Below, one piece after another: positions 1-8,409 of a stretch of DNA of 64,000 nucleotides (the stretch's first letter is position 1; every line of letters starts with the position of its first letter). Source of the stretch: Pectobacterium aquaticum. GTDB taxonomy: Bacteria; Pseudomonadota; Gammaproteobacteria; Enterobacterales; Enterobacteriaceae. The notes beneath the pieces were generated by a model. It was not told the DNA's origin. It did not search any database and saw nothing but the letters and a program-made list of their open reading frames with translations. The stretch spans positions 4,216,001-4,280,000 of the forward strand of contig NZ_CP086253.1 of the NCBI RefSeq assembly GCF_003382565.3. The letters are read 5' to 3'. Made by a program: the position numbers and the translations under genes.

Positions 1-1
1 G

Positions 2-781
2 GATAAAGAAGATTTCATCGCCAGCATCGTTGCAGGTGACGATCTGGGCGATATCGACGCCGTATTCCATGAAGGCGCTTGCTCTTCCACCACCGAGTGG
101 GATGGCAAATACATGATGGATAACAACTATCAGTATTCCAAAGACGTGCTGCATTATTGCCTCGATCGCAACATTCCGTTCCTGTATGCCTCTTCTGCCG
201 CAACCTACGGCGGTCGTAACGATAACTTTATCGAAGCGCGTCAATACGAGCAGCCGCTGAACGTCTATGGCTACTCCAAGTTCCTGTTCGATCAATACGT
301 GCGTGAAATTCTCCCAGAAGCTGAATCGCAGATCTGCGGCTTCCGCTATTTCAACGTCTACGGACCACGCGAAGGCCACAAAGGCAGCATGGCAAGCGTC
401 GCGTTTCATCTGAACAACCAAATCAATCAGGGTGAAAATCCGAAGCTGTTCTCCGGTAGCGAGAACTTCCAACGTGACTTTATCTACGTCGGTGATGTCG
501 CCGCCGTCAACCTGTGGTTCTGGCAAAACGGTGTTTCTGGCATCTTCAACTGCGGTACTGGTCGCGCCGAATCCTTCCAGGCTGTTGCCGATGCCACCCT
601 CGCCTTCCATCAGAAAGGCAGCGTGGAATACATTGAATTTCCTGAGAAACTGAAAGGCCGCTATCAGGCTTATACACAAGCCGACCTCACCAATTTGCGT
701 GCCGCAGGCTATGACAAGCCGTTCAAAACCGTCGCCGAAGGCGTGGCGGAATATATGGCCTGGCTGAACCGTACCGTTTAA
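2..781 (+). CDS. hldD: ADP-L-glycero-D-manno-heptose-6-epimerase, 5' end cut by the window edge
   Basis: The reading frame is open from base 2, so the N-terminal NAD-binding glycine motif lies outside the window. The visible part carries the short-chain dehydrogenase active site YGYSKFLFDQ (Tyr and Lys), the HEGACSSTTEW segment and the C-terminal ADLTNLRAAGYDKPF segment typical of HldD. The family enzyme inverts C6 of ADP-D-glycero-heptose to give ADP-L-glycero-heptose, the donor used by the two heptosyltransferases that follow. It lies 23 bases upstream of waaF on the same strand, as in E. coli, so co-transcription is likely. Identity is secure; only the start is missing. Confidence 0.97.
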   Translation, partial: DKEDFIASIVAGDDLGDIDAVFHEGACSSTTEWDGKYMMDNNYQYSKDVLHYCLDRNIPFLYASSAATYGGRNDNFIEARQYEQPLNVYGYSKFLFDQYVREILPEAESQICGFRYFNVYGPREGHKGSMASVAFHLNNQINQGENPKLFSGSENFQRDFIYVGDVAAVNLWFWQNGVSGIFNCGTGRAESFQAVADATLAFHQKGSVEYIEFPEKLKGRYQAYTQADLTNLRAAGYDKPFKTVAEGVAEYMAWLNRTV

Positions 782-804
782 TCGGATAAGGATTCATAAG
801 CGGT

Positions 805-1854
805 ATGAAAATTTTGGTCATCGGCCCTTCCTGGGTCGGCGATATGATGATGTCGCACAGCCTTTATCGCACGTTGAAGGCTGAACACCCGGAAGCGGTC
901 ATTGACGTGATGGCGCCAGCTTGGTGCCGTCCGCTGCTGGCACGGATGCCGGAAGTCAATCAGGCGTTAGCCATGCCGCTAGGTCACGGCGCACTTGAGC
1001 TGGGAGAACGTCGCCGTCTTGGCGTATCGCTGCGCGATGCGGGCTATGACCGCGCTTACGTGCTGCCCAACTCCTTTAAATCCGCGCTGGTCCCTTTCTT
1101 TGCTAATATTCCGCAGCGTACAGGCTGGCGTGGCGAAATGCGTTACGGGCTGCTGAACGACGTACGCGTGCTGGATAAAGCCGCATTTCCGCTGATGGTT
1201 CAGCGCTATACCGCGTTAGCCTACGATCGTAGCCGTATTCGTCGGGCCGAGGATCTGCCGCAGCCGTTACTGTGGCCGCAGTTGCAGGTCAATCAGGCCG
1301 AAATTGCGGACATGACGCAGGCGTTTAACCTCAGCGATGCGCGCCCCATCATCGGCTTTTGCCCCGGCGCCGAGTTCGGCCCCGCCAAACGCTGGCCGCA
1401 TTATCACTATGCGGCGTTGGCACAATCACTGATTGAACGCGGCTACCAGATAGCGCTGTTCGGTTCGGCCAATGACCGTTCAGCCTGTGACGACATCCTT
1501 CAGGGATTGACGGAAGACGCACGGCAACATTGCGCTAATCTGGCAGGGAAAACCTCGCTGGAACAAGCGGTGGTGCTCATTGCCGCCTGCCACGCCGTTG
1601 TCAGCAACGATTCTGGACTCATGCACGTTGCGGCGGCACTTCATCGTCCGCTTGTCGCGCTTTATGGCCCAAGCAGCCCCGATTTTACCCCGCCGCTGTC
1701 CCATCAGGCCGAGGTGATTCGCCTGATTACCGGCTATCACCGAGTGCGCAAAGGCAATGCCGAACAGGGTTATCACCAGAGTTTGATCGATATTCAGCCC
1801 GAACGCGTACTCAGCGCACTGGATAAGTATCTCATTCTGGGAGCGGACGCATGA
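805..1854 (+). CDS. waaF: ADP-heptose--LPS heptosyltransferase II
   Basis: This 349-residue GT9 protein begins MKILVIGPSWVGDMMMS, the standard WaaF start, and has the family motifs CPGAEFGPAKRWP (about residues 188-200) and NDSGLMHVAAAL (about 268-279). WaaF adds the second L-glycero-D-manno-heptose to the inner core at the cytoplasmic face of the inner membrane. Length agrees with E. coli WaaF. It overlaps waaC by 4 bases (ATGA), which indicates translational coupling in an hldD-waaF-waaC-waaL operon. Confidence 0.97.
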   Translation: MKILVIGPSWVGDMMMSHSLYRTLKAEHPEAVIDVMAPAWCRPLLARMPEVNQALAMPLGHGALELGERRRLGVSLRDAGYDRAYVLPNSFKSALVPFFANIPQRTGWRGEMRYGLLNDVRVLDKAAFPLMVQRYTALAYDRSRIRRAEDLPQPLLWPQLQVNQAEIADMTQAFNLSDARPIIGFCPGAEFGPAKRWPHYHYAALAQSLIERGYQIALFGSANDRSACDDILQGLTEDARQHCANLAGKTSLEQAVVLIAACHAVVSNDSGLMHVAAALHRPLVALYGPSSPDFTPPLSHQAEVIRLITGYHRVRKGNAEQGYHQSLIDIQPERVLSALDKYLILGADA

Positions 1855-2834
1855 GGGTGCTGATTGTGAAAACATCGTCGATGGGCGATGTGCTGCACAC
1901 CTTGCCAGCCCTGACCGACGCAATGCAGGCTATTCCCGGTATCCAGTTCGACTGGGTGGTTGAAGAAGGTTTCGCGCAAGTTCCCAGTTGGCACCCGGCA
2001 GTTTCTCGCGTCATTCCCGTCGCAATACGCCGCTGGCGCAAAAGCTGGTTCAGCGCCCCGATACGCCAGGAACGTGCGGAATTTACACGCCAGCTACGCC
2101 AGCACCGCTATGATGCGGTTATTGATGCGCAAGGGCTGATTAAAAGCGCGCTGCTGGTGACGCGACTCGCCAACGGAAAGAAACACGGATTGGATTGCAA
2201 AAGCGCGCGCGAGCCGCTGGCAAGCTGGTTTTATAACTATCGCCACCCAATAAGCCGCCGACAACATGCTGTCGAGCGCGTGCGGGAGCTGTTTGCCGCC
2301 AGCCTGAGCTATCGGAAACCCACCGAGCGTGGCGATTATGCAATTGCCTCACGCTTCCTATCCCTGTCGCCCGCAGACGCCAATCGCTATCTGGTGTTTC
2401 TCCACGCCACAACGCGCGATGAAAAACACTGGCCGGAAGCGCACTGGCGTGAGCTGATTGCCCTATTAGCACCGAGTGGATTACACATCAAACTTCCCTG
2501 GGGAGCGGAGCATGAGCACCAGCGTGCATTACGGCTAGCCGAAGGCTTTCCACATGTTGACGTCTTACCACGCCTCACACTGCAACAGGTTGCCGAGGTA
2601 TTAGCTGGCGCCAAAGCCGTCGTTTCCGTCGATACTGGGCTTAGCCACCTGACGGCAGCGCTGGATCGTCCAAATATCACCTTATACGGACCAACCGACC
2701 CAGGGCTGATTGGCGGCTACGGGATGAATCAGGTGGTGGAAATGTCTGAAAGCCAGAAAATGGAGACGATTCCCGCTAGCCTCGTCCATCAGAAATTAGA
2801 GAAGCTGATAGAATTACCTGCATCAGACGAGTGA
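1851..2834 (+). CDS. waaC: LPS heptosyltransferase I
   Basis: This 327-residue GT9 protein begins MRVLIVKTSSMGDVLHTLPA, the diagnostic WaaC N-terminus, and carries LPWGAEHEHQRA and SVDTGLSHLTAALDRP in the C-terminal nucleotide-sugar domain. The enzyme transfers the first heptose to Kdo2-lipid A. The start codon overlaps the waaF stop, and its own stop overlaps the GTG start of the next gene, so four genes are packed without spacers. The assignment is firm from motifs and order. Confidence 0.97.
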   Translation: MRVLIVKTSSMGDVLHTLPALTDAMQAIPGIQFDWVVEEGFAQVPSWHPAVSRVIPVAIRRWRKSWFSAPIRQERAEFTRQLRQHRYDAVIDAQGLIKSALLVTRLANGKKHGLDCKSAREPLASWFYNYRHPISRRQHAVERVRELFAASLSYRKPTERGDYAIASRFLSLSPADANRYLVFLHATTRDEKHWPEAHWRELIALLAPSGLHIKLPWGAEHEHQRALRLAEGFPHVDVLPRLTLQQVAEVLAGAKAVVSVDTGLSHLTAALDRPNITLYGPTDPGLIGGYGMNQVVEMSESQKMETIPASLVHQKLEKLIELPASDE

Positions 2835-4117
2835 TATCGCTCCCGACTGTGAACAAATACATGCTCAATGAATTAAGGTACGAACTGGGAAAAACGCCCA
2901 GCATCAGTTCGGCTGTCGCGCTTAAAGCGGTTTTCCCCAGCTGTTTACTCACATTAGCCATTATGCCATTTAGTAGCATTATTGCCGGGTGGCTTTTTTA
3001 TCTCACGGGCTCGCTATCTGTTTTTTATGTGGCGACACACTTAAGAACAATAATAGCGGCTAAGCGGCTGTTGCTGATCCCACTTTGCCTGCTGGCTATC
3101 GGCTTAACCAATCTCTTTTGGTATCACCACTATTATCAACCCGATAGCCTTTTCCCTTATGTGTACAACGCCTATAAAACATCTGCACATGCGGGTATTT
3201 TGGGGGCATTCATCCTGCTAACAACCCTACATATCACGCAAAAAAAGCAAAAACTGCCGCTCTTCTACCTCATCGCAATCTGTGTGTTAACGCTGGGCTA
3301 TGCGTTTTATCAGTCATTGTTCAGTGGAGTGCACCGTATTGGATTGGTATTTGGCACAGCAACCAGTGCAGCCTATTTTCTTACCTTTATTGGTGCGTTA
3401 AGCGCACAAGCGCTACTCAAGCTCGATTCAGCTTATAAGTATTATCTCTATCTGGGACATTTTCTGTTAGTCACCATCGCTATTTTCCTGACAGAAACTC
3501 GAGCAGCTATACTCGTCTATCCTATTGTTGGTGCTACCATTTTACTGTCAGAGGTCAGGCACAATAAGCGTTTATTCATCAAGGCATTTATCGGCTCATC
3601 GGCCACGATCCTCCTGTGTTTATTCCTTTTTCAGGAGACAATTCATCAGCGCGTCAACGATCTGATCAACGACGTCCACAGCTACAGCATGAATAACAGC
3701 AGAACCTCGGTGGGTGCACGAATTGCCATGTATCAATCAGGTATCGAAGCCGGGGAAGAAGCATTATTGGGACAGTCTGCCGAACAGCGCGCAGAGCGAA
3801 TCGTTGCACAAGCCAAACAAAAGCCGAGCTTAGCGGGGGCGGTGGAATATCTGGATGTCCATCTGCATAACGAAGTGATTGATGCCTTTTCCCTTAAGGG
3901 GTTGCCGGGAGCAATATTGCTTGTGTTGCTCTATGCCTCTTTGTTTTATTTTTCATTTTTTGTTCTACGCAGCCACCTCTCTGCTGCACTGCTTTTTGCC
4001 TTGCTGATGTATGGACTTAGCGATGTCATTCTCTATTCACGAGACATGCTGATTGCGTGGCTGATGGCGTTTTGTCTTGGCACCACGCTGACTGGAAAAT
4101 GGTTAAAGCAGAAATGA
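2831..4117 (+). CDS. waaL: O-antigen ligase family membrane protein
   Basis: This 428-residue protein is highly hydrophobic, with roughly 10-12 predicted membrane segments and a long hydrophilic stretch at about residues 270-345 that would be the large periplasmic loop of a Wzy/WaaL-type protein. The TETRAA motif near residue 220 and HLHNEVIDAF near residue 340 fit the conserved Arg and His of O-antigen ligases. The family joins undecaprenyl-linked O-antigen to lipid A-core in the periplasm. The start is a GTG overlapping the waaC stop; an ATG at 2861 is an alternative. WaaL sequences diverge widely, so the call rests on topology, these residues and operon position. Confidence 0.85.
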   Translation: MISLPTVNKYMLNELRYELGKTPSISSAVALKAVFPSCLLTLAIMPFSSIIAGWLFYLTGSLSVFYVATHLRTIIAAKRLLLIPLCLLAIGLTNLFWYHHYYQPDSLFPYVYNAYKTSAHAGILGAFILLTTLHITQKKQKLPLFYLIAICVLTLGYAFYQSLFSGVHRIGLVFGTATSAAYFLTFIGALSAQALLKLDSAYKYYLYLGHFLLVTIAIFLTETRAAILVYPIVGATILLSEVRHNKRLFIKAFIGSSATILLCLFLFQETIHQRVNDLINDVHSYSMNNSRTSVGARIAMYQSGIEAGEEALLGQSAEQRAERIVAQAKQKPSLAGAVEYLDVHLHNEVIDAFSLKGLPGAILLVLLYASLFYFSFFVLRSHLSAALLFALLMYGLSDVILYSRDMLIAWLMAFCLGTTLTGKWLKQK

Positions 4118-4119
4118 TC

Positions 4120-4494
4120 CTAATCGGCGAGTTTTTTCAATGCTTCCGCTACGGTATGCACGTCGTAACACCCTTGCGCCGCCATTACCACGAAATCAGC
4201 AAAGTTTTCTGACGGAGTCATTGACGCGCCATTCATATCAAGAAACACCATAGCCGCGGCTGCCGAAGTCCTTTTATTCGCATCATTAAAGCCATGCCCG
4301 CGCGCTATCGAAAGCAACAGCGATGCGGCAAGCACGTGCAGGTCATTCTCACCTTGGTATGAGTGAAGGTTCTCAACACGGGCAACCATACCTTCCACCA
4401 AACCAATATCCCTAAACCCTGCCAAACCACCATAGGTTTCTAACTGACTGTCGTGAATAGCGATGACCTGTTCAACGGTTAAGAAGAAGATCAT
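4120..4494 (-). CDS. doc: Doc-type Fic toxin
   Basis: This 124-residue protein carries the Doc/Fic catalytic motif HGFNDANKRT at about residues 66-75, with the catalytic His, Asn and Arg all present, plus the LAASLLLSIARG helix before it. Doc toxins phosphorylate elongation factor EF-Tu and stop translation. The gene starts inside the antitoxin gene (4-base overlap), the usual phd-doc arrangement. The module lies on the minus strand inside the plus-strand waa cluster, 3 bases beyond the waaL stop, so it is probably an insertion. The toxin looks intact. Confidence 0.9.
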   Translation of the reverse strand: MIFFLTVEQVIAIHDSQLETYGGLAGFRDIGLVEGMVARVENLHSYQGENDLHVLAASLLLSIARGHGFNDANKRTSAAAAMVFLDMNGASMTPSENFADFVVMAAQGCYDVHTVAEALKKLAD

Positions 4495-4715
4495 TTATCA
4501 GCGAGTTCCTTAAACAGCGCCTGATTCTTTGGCTTACTCATTACCTTGGCAAGAGAAACCTCAAATTTAGCCTGCTGCAACTCTGCAAACTGTGCCGCCG
4601 TGATGACCACCATATCTGGCGCTGAACGACGGGTAATCGTCACTGGCTGCGTGATAGCCGTATCCAGAACTTTGGCAAATTTCTGACGAACATCAGAGAA
4701 AGTCATGGTCAACAT
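4491..4715 (-). CDS. phd: Phd/YefM-family antitoxin
   Basis: This is a 74-residue antitoxin. The ATG at 4715 is chosen because AAAGGA lies 8 bases upstream; longer in-frame starts to 4751 have no comparable ribosome site. The N-terminal MTFSDVRQKFAKVLDTAI and TRRSAPDMVVITAAQFAELQ segments are the Phd/YefM DNA-binding fold, and the Lys-rich C-terminus would bind and neutralise Doc. Family members also repress their own operon. Two direct repeats upstream (4749-4772) are candidate operators. Confidence 0.87.
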   Translation of the reverse strand: MLTMTFSDVRQKFAKVLDTAITQPVTITRRSAPDMVVITAAQFAELQQAKFEVSLAKVMSKPKNQALFKELADK

Positions 4716-4748
4716 AGCATGTTCCTTTAAATTGCTTCGGGTTAATCT

Positions 4749-4772
4749 CAATTAAGTTGTACAATTAAGTTG
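4749..4772 (-). promoter_or_regulatory. Direct repeats upstream of phd-doc, candidate operator
   Basis: CAATTAAGTTG occurs exactly twice (4749-4759 and 4762-4772, period 13) just upstream of the phd start. Phd-type antitoxins bind repeated sites in their own promoters, so this is a likely autoregulatory site. The inference is from position and repetition only. Confidence 0.5.
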
Positions 4773-4961
4773 GTATGACTGTCAATTCAATGCGCTCAAC
4801 ATCTTTTCGACAAACGAGAGAGGGCATGACAACAAAAAACCAGCGGTAGTCGGAAATCTGTGGGTAAAGGTAACCTCTGCGCAGCTTTCAAGATGACGGA
4901 TATAATAGTAATTACTACTGTGAGAGGGGGGTGGGTTTTAGTACCATAGCGGAAAAATTAG

Positions 4962-4990
4962 CTATCCATGCTGTCACACCACATGGATAG
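4962..4990. repeat. Perfect inverted repeat in the waaQ leader
   Basis: CTATCCATG (4962-4970) and CATGGATAG (4982-4990) form a 9-bp perfect stem with an 11-base loop, ending a few bases before the JUMPstart element. It could fold in the untranslated leader RNA of the waaQ operon or be a protein site; nothing in the sequence decides this. Confidence 0.4.
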
Positions 4991-4992
4991 GA

Positions 4993-5031
4993 TCAGCCTT
5001 TTGGTCGCTGTTGAGCCAAGGCGGTAGCGTG
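4993..5031 (+). promoter_or_regulatory. JUMPstart element with ops core (RfaH recruitment site)
   Basis: The 12 bases GGCGGTAGCGTG at 5020-5031 match the ops core exactly. The preceding CGCTGTTGAGCCAA matches the AGCTGTTAAGCCAG part of the enterobacterial JUMPstart consensus. In E. coli, RfaH loads on RNA polymerase paused at ops and suppresses premature termination through long surface-polysaccharide operons, including waaQ. The site lies 40 bases before the waaQ start, so it should sit in the transcribed leader. Confidence 0.85.
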
Positions 5032-5071
5032 CCTGTAAAAATTAACCTTTTGATGACATGAAGGAAAACGA

Positions 5072-6142
5072 GTGAGTCAACGCATCATCCCTTATCACCG
5101 GATTCTCGTGGTAAAGCTCAGATATCATGGCGATATGCTGCTGACCACTCCGCTCATCAGCACGCTGAAAGCCAATTACCCTGACGCCAAAATCGATGTA
5201 TTGCTGTATCAGGATACGATGCCAATTCTCTCCGCCAATCCAGAGATACATCAGCTTTATGGGCTCAAAAGAAAAACGGGCACGCTTTTGGGAAAGATCC
5301 GTAATTTCCAAGACGTCAGGCAACAGCTTAAGCAAAACAATTACGATCTGATCGTCAATTTAGCTGACCAATGGCCGATTGCCCTATTGGTAAAATCATT
5401 GGGATGTCACAGCATTGCTCTCGATCGGGGCGATAATCTGAAAGGAAAGATTTGGCGTTCATTTTTCAGCACCTGCGTTTCAGCAAGGGGCACGCATATT
5501 GTTGAGCAAAATCTTCATCTCCTCACCCCGCTCAACCTGCCGGCGTCAAATACATGCTCGACATTATCACTGCATTATCGTCAGGAAGACGCCCAAAGTA
5601 TCGCTGATCAACACCCTACACTTTTAACGCAACGCTACGTCGTTATCCAACCCACGACTCGCCAATATTACAAATACTGGGACAACAACAAGTTCGCTCA
5701 GGTCATTGACTATCTTAAAACCAAAAATCTGGAAGTCGTTTTGACCTGTGGTCCTTCAGAAGACGATTTAAACGTGGTGCGCGACATTCACTCACAGTGC
5801 ACGCATAAACCCGATATGACCTTTGCGGGTAAAACGAGTTTTCTGGAACTCGCTGCGTTAATTGACAACGCGGTGTTGTATATCGGTGTAGATTCCGCCC
5901 CAATGCATATGGCTGCCGCATTGAATACGCCGCTAGTGTGCCTGTTTGGCCCAACAGACTACAAATTATGGCGCCCGTGGTGCGATCGCTATAAGCAAAT
6001 TTGGGCAGGTGAATACCAACAGATGCCAGCCCAACAGAATTACGATCAAACGGTCAAATATTTGTCCTGCATTCCTGCACAAGCGGTCATCCAGGCATCA
6101 GAACACATGCTGCAAGAGGCGCAGGAAGAGAACACCAAATGA
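5072..6142 (+). CDS. waaQ: LPS heptosyltransferase III
   Basis: This 356-residue GT9 protein begins with the WaaQ-type segment RILVVKLRYHGDMLLTTPL and has VIQPTTRQYYKYWDNNKFA and IGVDSAPMHMAAALNTPLVCLFGPT in the C-terminal domain. WaaQ adds the side-branch heptose (HepIII) to HepII of the inner core. The start is GTG at 5072, with AAGGAAAA 3-11 bases upstream. It is the first gene after the JUMPstart element and overlaps waaG by 4 bases. The product is well supported. Confidence 0.93.
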   Translation: MSQRIIPYHRILVVKLRYHGDMLLTTPLISTLKANYPDAKIDVLLYQDTMPILSANPEIHQLYGLKRKTGTLLGKIRNFQDVRQQLKQNNYDLIVNLADQWPIALLVKSLGCHSIALDRGDNLKGKIWRSFFSTCVSARGTHIVEQNLHLLTPLNLPASNTCSTLSLHYRQEDAQSIADQHPTLLTQRYVVIQPTTRQYYKYWDNNKFAQVIDYLKTKNLEVVLTCGPSEDDLNVVRDIHSQCTHKPDMTFAGKTSFLELAALIDNAVLYIGVDSAPMHMAAALNTPLVCLFGPTDYKLWRPWCDRYKQIWAGEYQQMPAQQNYDQTVKYLSCIPAQAVIQASEHMLQEAQEENTK

Positions 6143-7263
6143 AAATCGCATTCTGCGTCTATAAATACTTTCCTTTCGGTGGGCTACAGCGAGATTTTCT
6201 GAGCATTGCAAAAGTCTGCCAGAAACAAGGTCATGATATTCGTGTTTACACGAGTGAATGGCAAGGCGACAAACCTGAAGGGTTCGATATCGTTCTTGTG
6301 CCCATATCAGGGCTGAGTAATCATACGCGCCACCGCCGTTTTTCCGACTGGATACAACGTCATTTACAGCAATTTCCTGTCGACCGCGTTGTCGGATTTA
6401 GCAAAATGCCGGGACTGGACTTCTACTATGCTGCAGAAGGGTGTACCGCAGAAAAGGCCGTGCAGGAAAAAGGCTTCTTTTATCGACTCACCCCCCGCTA
6501 CCGTGGTTACGCAGCGCTTGAACGGAACGTGTTCGATAAAAATAGCCACACGCGTATGCTGATGCTGACGCCACGGCAAATCGCCCATTTTCAGAAGCAT
6601 TACGGCACACAGGATGAACGCTTTTTTATGCTGCCGCCGGGTATTTCGCGGGACAGAAAATACAGCACGCGTTCTCCAGAAACACGTTCACAGTTCCGTC
6701 AGCAGCATCATCTGGATGAAAACGGATTTGTTCTATTACAAGTCGGTTCCGACTTCAAACGTAAAGGTGTTGGCCGTAGTCTGAGCGCTATCGCCAGCCT
6801 GCCACAGGAACTGCGTCAACGTGTAACGCTGTTGGTTGTCGGCCAGGACGATCCAAAACCGTTTCAACAACAGGCAGAGCAGCTCGGCATCGGCAAACAA
6901 ATACGCTTCTTCTCTGGCCGAGATGATATTCCTGACTTCATGGCAGCCGCAGACTTGTTACTTCATCCGGCTCATCAGGAAGCCGCTGGCATCGTTTTAC
7001 TTGAGGCTATCGCGGCTGGATTGCCGATACTCGTCACCGATGCGTGCGGTTATGCTTTTTACATTGAGCGCTCGCAGGCAGGGCAGGTCATCCCCGAGCC
7101 TTTTAACCAGACAGCACTGAACCATGCGTTGTCACTCGCACTCAGTCAGCCAGATACGCTTAAACAGTGGGCAGAAAATGCCCGCCATTTTGCTGATACA
7201 GAAGATATTTATAGTTTGCCAGAAAAAGCGGCACAGTTGATTACCAGCGCAAACGATCGTTAA
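6139..7263 (+). CDS. waaG: LPS core glucosyltransferase I
   Basis: This 374-residue GT4 protein begins MKIAFCVYKYFPFGGLQRDF, the WaaG start, and shows LQVGSDFKRKGVGRSL and the nucleotide-binding segment LLHPAHQEAAGIVLLEAIAAGLPILVT near residues 275-300, with the paired Glu of GT4 enzymes. WaaG transfers the first glucose of the outer core to HepII at the inner membrane. It overlaps the waaQ stop by 4 bases. Base composition is still that of the host chromosome, unlike the genes after it. Confidence 0.95.
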   Translation: MKIAFCVYKYFPFGGLQRDFLSIAKVCQKQGHDIRVYTSEWQGDKPEGFDIVLVPISGLSNHTRHRRFSDWIQRHLQQFPVDRVVGFSKMPGLDFYYAAEGCTAEKAVQEKGFFYRLTPRYRGYAALERNVFDKNSHTRMLMLTPRQIAHFQKHYGTQDERFFMLPPGISRDRKYSTRSPETRSQFRQQHHLDENGFVLLQVGSDFKRKGVGRSLSAIASLPQELRQRVTLLVVGQDDPKPFQQQAEQLGIGKQIRFFSGRDDIPDFMAAADLLLHPAHQEAAGIVLLEAIAAGLPILVTDACGYAFYIERSQAGQVIPEPFNQTALNHALSLALSQPDTLKQWAENARHFADTEDIYSLPEKAAQLITSANDR

Positions 7264-7337
7264 ACTAACACAGTATATTGCTGCCAAAATAACGCGTTGA
7301 TTCCCATTTATTTTTAAGAGCCATAACCGAGTTCACT

Positions 7338-8357
7338 ATGTATTTTTCATCGCAAGGTGTTATAAAAAGAAAAGTTTCATTTACTCGCCCCTTAGCGGAA
7401 AATTCAGAATCCGATACGCTAAATATCGCTTACGGTATTGATAAAAATTTTATGTTTGGCTGCGCCATTTCAGCAGCATCAATCTTGCTCCACAATCCTG
7501 ACATAAAATTTTCATTTCATATATTCACTGACTCATTAGGTGATGATGAAGAAGAAAAATTTCAAAACCTCAGCACTCAATATAATGCAGATATTAATCT
7601 TTACATTGTCAATTGCGATGAACTGAAATCGCTTCCCAGCACCAAAAACTGGTCTTACGCCACCTATTTTCGCTTTGTGATTGCTGATTTACTTTACCCA
7701 GAAATTGAAACGCTTCTTTATATCGATGCTGACATTGTTTGCAAAGGCTCATTGCACGAGCTGTTAGGAATCGAATTCAACAACAACATTGCGGCAGTGG
7801 TCGCAGAAGAAGACAAGGTTTGGTGGGAAAAACGAGCAAAGGCGCTTGATGAACCGGGAATCAATGCCGGATATTTTAATGCTGGGTTCTTGTACATCAA
7901 TCTCGCACAATGGCAAAAAAACGATATTAGTTCACAGGCTATGTCGCTTCTTGCCGATGAGAAAGTAAAGTCAAAAATATCTTATCTTGATCAAGACATA
8001 TTGAATATCTTGCTTATAGATAAAACAACATGGCTTGATAAAAAATATAACACACAATATAGCATTAATTATGAACTTAGTAAGCCTAAGCCAGTCAACC
8101 CTATAAAGGATGACACGGTTATGATTCATTATATCGGGCCGACAAAGCCCTGGCATAAATGGGCTGAAAATTACGCTTGCACGGAGTATTTTCTAGATGC
8201 CAAAAGAGCATCACCGTGGAATCATTCTCCCTTACTGCAAGCAAAAACTACGAGTAATATGAGATATTGTGCTAAACATCAATTCCATAGCGATTATATT
8301 TTATTAGGCATAATTAGCTATCTTAAATATTTCTATAGAAAAGTCCTGTCAAAATAG
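7338..8357 (+). CDS. GT8-family LPS core glycosyltransferase (WaaO/WaaJ-like)
   Basis: This 339-residue protein has the GT8 signature set: LNIAYGIDKNFMFGCAISA near residue 28, the metal-binding DxD in LLYIDADIVC near residue 130, NAGFLYINLAQW near 180 and HYIGPTKPWH near 260. GT8 enzymes of this kind add glucose or galactose in alpha linkage to the outer core. The exact sugar and acceptor cannot be read from sequence, so no symbol is given. From here the DNA becomes clearly AT-rich, which suggests recent acquisition of the outer-core section. Confidence 0.85.
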   Translation: MYFSSQGVIKRKVSFTRPLAENSESDTLNIAYGIDKNFMFGCAISAASILLHNPDIKFSFHIFTDSLGDDEEEKFQNLSTQYNADINLYIVNCDELKSLPSTKNWSYATYFRFVIADLLYPEIETLLYIDADIVCKGSLHELLGIEFNNNIAAVVAEEDKVWWEKRAKALDEPGINAGYFNAGFLYINLAQWQKNDISSQAMSLLADEKVKSKISYLDQDILNILLIDKTTWLDKKYNTQYSINYELSKPKPVNPIKDDTVMIHYIGPTKPWHKWAENYACTEYFLDAKRASPWNHSPLLQAKTTSNMRYCAKHQFHSDYILLGIISYLKYFYRKVLSK

Positions 8358-8409
8358 AGAGGATTTATAAAAGCCATCAAAAATAAAAATAGAATTAGGT
8401 ATATACAGA

